Source of the DNA: Tsukamurella paurometabola
GTDB taxonomy: Bacteria > Actinomycetota > Actinomycetes > Mycobacteriales > Mycobacteriaceae
Length of the DNA: 64,000 bases
Direction of reading: 5' to 3'
Assembly (NCBI RefSeq): GCF_900631615.1
Contig: NZ_LR131273.1
Location: forward strand, 3,256,850-3,320,849
The position numbers and the translations under genes were made by a program. The notes under the pieces were generated by a model. That model saw only the letters and a program-made list of their open reading frames with translations, was not told where the DNA came from and searched no databases. Positions 61,115 through 64,000 of this stretch are shown in pieces (the first letter of the stretch is position 1; the number at the start of each line of letters is the position of its first letter).

Positions 61115-62674
61115 GTGCCCGAATCGACTCTCACTCGCCCCGCCCACCCCCGCGGAGCCACGCCGGCCGAGGTCGCGGCGCAGGTCCCGGGCGTCACCCT
61201 CGCCGGCGCGGACGCCGCGGCGGTGCGCCTGACCGGAGCCACCGTGCGCGCCCAGGAGGCGCGCCCCGGCGACCTGTTCTGCGCCGTCCCCGGCACCGCG
61301 ACGCACGGCGCGCGCTTCGCCGCCGGCGCGATCGAGGCGGGGGCGGTCGCCGTCCTCACCGACGCCGACGGTGCCGCGCTCCTCGCGGAGGACGGCCACG
61401 ACGTCCCGGTGCTGCTGCACGAGGACCCGCGCCGGGTCCTCGGCCCGGTCGCGGCCGTGGTGTACGGCGCACCGTCGGCCCGGATGACGCTCGTCGGCAT
61501 CACCGGCACCTCCGGCAAGACGACCACCAGCTACCTCGTCGAGGCGGCGCTCGCCGCGGGCGGCAACCCGACGGGCCTCATCGGCACCGTGGGCACGCGC
61601 ATCGCGGGCGTCGACGTCCCGACCACGCTCACGACCCCCGAGGGTTCCGCCCTGCAGGGGCTGTTCGCATCCATGGTCGAGCGCGGCGTCACCGCCGCCG
61701 TGATGGAGGTCAGCTCGCACGCCCTGGCCCAGAACCGGACGGGTGGCACCCGGTTCGCCGTCGGCGCCTTCACCAACCTCAGCCAGGACCACCTCGACTA
61801 CCACCCCACGATGGAGGACTACTTCGCCGCGAAATCGCTGCTCTTCCTCGGGCCGGAGGCCTGCGAGCGCGCGGTGATCTGCGTCGACGACGAGTGGGGC
61901 CTGCGGATGGCCGAGCTGCGGCGCGCCGCCGGGCTGCCGCTGGTCACCGTCGCGACCACCGGGCCCGCCGACTGGACCGCGGGCGAGGTCGCGGCCTACT
62001 CCGACGGCACGCAGCGGTTCACCCTCAGCGGCCCGGACGGCCAGACCTTCTCCGCCGTCGTCGGCCTGCCCGGCGCGTACAACGTCGCCAACGCGGCGCT
62101 GGCGCTGGTCATCGCGCACGAGGCGGGCGTCCCGCTCGCCGACGCGGCCCGCGGCATCGGCGCCGTCGCCGTGCCCGGCCGGGTGCAGCGGATCGACCGC
62201 GGCCAGGACTTCCTCGCGGTCGTGGACTACGCGCACAAGCCCGCCGCGCTGGATGCGGTGATCGCGACGCTGCGCGGTCAGACCGCGGGCCGCATCGCCG
62301 TGGTCGTGGGCGCGGGCGGCGACCGCGACCGCGGCAAGCGGCCGCTCATGGGCGAGGCCGCCGCGAGCGCCGCCGAACTGGTCATCGTCACCGATGACAA
62401 CCCCCGCACGGAGGACCCCGCCGCGATCCGCGCCGCCGTCGTCGCGGGTGCCCGCGCCGTCCCCGCGGGCGGCGAGGTCCGCGAGATCGGCGACCGTCGG
62501 GCCGCGATCGCCGAGGCCGTGAACTGGGCGCGCACCGGCGACGTCGTGCTCGTCGCAGGCAAGGGGCATGAGGCGGGGCAGGAGATCAACGGCGTCAAGC
62601 ATCCCTTCGACGACCGCGACGAGCTCGCGGCCGCGCTGGAGTCGCGGCAGGCCGCGGGGGAGGCGGGCGCATGA
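61115..62674 (+). CDS. murE: UDP-MurNAc-tripeptide synthetase MurE (mDAP-adding)
   Basis: 519 residues from GTG 61115. Adds meso-diaminopimelate to UDP-MurNAc-L-Ala-D-Glu. ATP loop GITGTSGKTTT with K135, MEVSSHALAQNR near 190, FTNLSQDHLDYH near 214, and D428-N-P-R431, the motif that selects diaminopimelate over lysine. Cut off from ftsI by the prophage; nine bases downstream of the phage regulator stop. ATGA overlap with murF. Confidence 0.97.
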   Translation: MPESTLTRPAHPRGATPAEVAAQVPGVTLAGADAAAVRLTGATVRAQEARPGDLFCAVPGTATHGARFAAGAIEAGAVAVLTDADGAALLAEDGHDVPVLLHEDPRRVLGPVAAVVYGAPSARMTLVGITGTSGKTTTSYLVEAALAAGGNPTGLIGTVGTRIAGVDVPTTLTTPEGSALQGLFASMVERGVTAAVMEVSSHALAQNRTGGTRFAVGAFTNLSQDHLDYHPTMEDYFAAKSLLFLGPEACERAVICVDDEWGLRMAELRRAAGLPLVTVATTGPADWTAGEVAAYSDGTQRFTLSGPDGQTFSAVVGLPGAYNVANAALALVIAHEAGVPLADAARGIGAVAVPGRVQRIDRGQDFLAVVDYAHKPAALDAVIATLRGQTAGRIAVVVGAGGDRDRGKRPLMGEAAASAAELVIVTDDNPRTEDPAAIRAAVVAGARAVPAGGEVREIGDRRAAIAEAVNWARTGDVVLVAGKGHEAGQEINGVKHPFDDRDELAAALESRQAAGEAGA

Positions 62675-64000
62675 TCGATCTCACCCTGCGTGAGGTCGCC
62701 GCGATCGTCGGCGGCACTCTGCACGACGTGCCCGATCCGGAGGCGAGGGTCACCGGCTCCGTCGAGTTCGACTCCCGGGAGATCGGCCCGGGCGGGCTGT
62801 TCCTCGCGCTGCCGGGCGCCCGGGTCGACGGTCACGACTTCGCGGCGACGGCCGTCGCGAAGGGCGCGGTCGCCGTGCTCGGTGCCCGCCCCGTCGGCGT
62901 CCCCGCGATCGTCGTGCCCGTCTCCGGTGAGACGGACAACCGGGTGATGGCGCTGGAGAACGACACCGACGGCGCGGGCGCCGCCGTGCTGAAGGCACTG
63001 GGCGACCTGGCCGCGCACTGCACGAGGGCCCTCGCCGCCGAGGGGCTGACCGTCGTCGGCGTCACCGGCTCGGCCGGCAAGACCTCCACGAAGGACCTCA
63101 TCGCCGCGGTGCTGCGGCCGCTCGGCGAGACCGTCGCGCCGCCCGGCTCCTTCAACAACGAGATCGGCCACCCGTGGACGGCGCTGCGCGCGACCGCGTC
63201 GACGAAGTTCCTGGTGCTGGAGATGTCCGCCCGCGGCGAGGGCCACATCGCGGCGCTGGCGAAGGTCGCCCCGCCCCGCATCGGCGTCGAGCTCAACGTG
63301 GGCACCGCCCACCTCGGCGAGTTCGGCTCCCGCGAGGCGATCGCCCGCGCCAAGGGCGAGCTGGTCGAGGCGCTGCCGGCCGACGGCACCGCCGTGCTCA
63401 ACGCCGACGACGCCGCGGTCGCCGCGATGGCCTCCCGGACGGTCGCGCGGGTCGTCCGTTACGGGACCGGGGAGGCCGACGTCGCCGCGGAGGACGTCCG
63501 CATCGACGCGCAGGCCCGCGCCGCCTTCACGCTGCGCACCCCGGCGGGCACCGCGCCCGTCGCGCTCAAGGTCCACGGCGAACACCAGGTGCACAACGCG
63601 CTGGCGGCCGCGGCGGTCGGCCTCGAATGCGGTGCGACGGTCGCGCAGGTCGCCGAGGCGCTCTCGGGCGCGGGCGCCGCATCGCCCCGCCGGATGGACG
63701 TCTTCACCACCGACGGCGGCGTCACCGTCGTCAACGACACCTACAACGCGAACCCCGACGCGATGCGGGCGGCGCTCCGCAGCCTCGTGCTCATGTCCGA
63801 GCACGACGAGGCGGGGGAGCGGCTCCCCGGCCGTGAGCGGCGGCGCACCTTCGCGGTGCTCGGTGAGATGGGCGAGCTCGGCGACGAGTCGATCGTGGAA
63901 CACGATCGCCTCGGCCGGTTCCTCGTGCGCCTCGACATCACCGGGACCATCTGCGTCGGCACATCGCGCGCCGTGCACGCCCTGTGGCAGGGCGCCGTGA
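62671..64000 (+). CDS. murF: UDP-MurNAc-tripeptide:D-Ala-D-Ala ligase MurF (3' end missing)
   Basis: 443 codons are visible from ATG 62671 to the window edge with no stop; the family is about 450-510 residues. Adds D-Ala-D-Ala to complete the pentapeptide precursor. N-terminal MIDLTLREVAAIVGG and SVEFDSREIGPGGLFLAL, ATP loop GVTGSAGKTSTKD near residue 135, FNNEIGHPW near 161, and VVNDTYNANPDAM near 355 are typical. Starts inside the murE stop (ATGA). Confidence 0.96.
   Translation, partial: MIDLTLREVAAIVGGTLHDVPDPEARVTGSVEFDSREIGPGGLFLALPGARVDGHDFAATAVAKGAVAVLGARPVGVPAIVVPVSGETDNRVMALENDTDGAGAAVLKALGDLAAHCTRALAAEGLTVVGVTGSAGKTSTKDLIAAVLRPLGETVAPPGSFNNEIGHPWTALRATASTKFLVLEMSARGEGHIAALAKVAPPRIGVELNVGTAHLGEFGSREAIARAKGELVEALPADGTAVLNADDAAVAAMASRTVARVVRYGTGEADVAAEDVRIDAQARAAFTLRTPAGTAPVALKVHGEHQVHNALAAAAVGLECGATVAQVAEALSGAGAASPRRMDVFTTDGGVTVVNDTYNANPDAMRAALRSLVLMSEHDEAGERLPGRERRRTFAVLGEMGELGDESIVEHDRLGRFLVRLDITGTICVGTSRAVHALWQGAV

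Overview
The window is high-GC actinobacterial chromosome from the mycolic-acid group (Mycobacteriales). Gene order closely follows the Mycobacterium tuberculosis stretch trpD-Rv2191-ripC-pimB-fadD15-Rv2186c..Rv2182c-Rv2179c-aroG-pknL-Rv2175c-mptA-idsA2-Rv2172c-lppM-Rv2170-Rv2169c-mraZ-rsmH-ftsL-pbpB-murE-murF. Many starts are GTG, genes overlap by ATGA/GTGA, and several promoters have a TAnnnT -10 box so close to the start codon that the mRNA is probably leaderless. The genus cannot be fixed from sequence alone; Tsukamurella or a close relative is a guess.

Layout: 1-2401 trpD (partial), a YbaK deacylase and a CitE-like lyase. 2486-3526 is an AT-richer insert with one orphan GIY-YIG-like protein. 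3626-10472 holds a lone AsnC effector domain, a DEDDh/GIY-YIG nuclease, a c-di-AMP (ydaO-type) riboswitch before an NlpC/P60 hydrolase, RipC, the mannosyltransferase PimB and two paralogous lipoproteins. 10525-19629 holds FadD15, two SRPBCC proteins, an ArsA-like ATPase, a ROK kinase, an acyltransferase, an exoribonuclease, AroG and a membrane protein. 19777-26255 holds an acyl-CoA synthetase, a YdcF lipoprotein, a small alarmone synthetase, PknL with five PASTA repeats and its partner DNA-binding protein. 26354-33135 holds MptA, an LLM oxidoreductase and a four-gene siderophore ABC operon with IdeR-like boxes. 33158-39366 holds IdsA2, a short MTHFR, LppM, a CrtI-like oxidoreductase, a GNAT gene behind a LexA-like box, a HEPN protein and a DUF3040 protein.

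39601-44345 is the start of the dcw (division and cell wall) cluster: MraZ-box arrays, mraZ, rsmH, ftsL, ftsI. The cluster is then split by a 16.7-kb prophage (44348-61102) bounded by a 10-bp direct repeat, after which murE and murF continue. The prophage is a very compact siphovirus: tyrosine integrase at the left end, a leftward packaging/head/tail operon, and an excisionase plus XRE-type regulator at the right end. No replication genes are visible. Its lysis genes (M15 endolysin and a small membrane protein) lie between portal and capsid genes, and a two-helix, holin-like domain is continuous in frame with the prohead protease and major capsid protein.

The most unusual points are the prophage's place inside an essential cell-wall operon with its regulator gene reading through attR toward murE, the holin-like/protease/capsid polyprotein, the probable -1 frameshift in the tail chaperone, the LexA-like box in the GNAT promoter, and MraZ-type repeats facing both ways. 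Functions come from reading translated sequence and remembered families; no database search was run.
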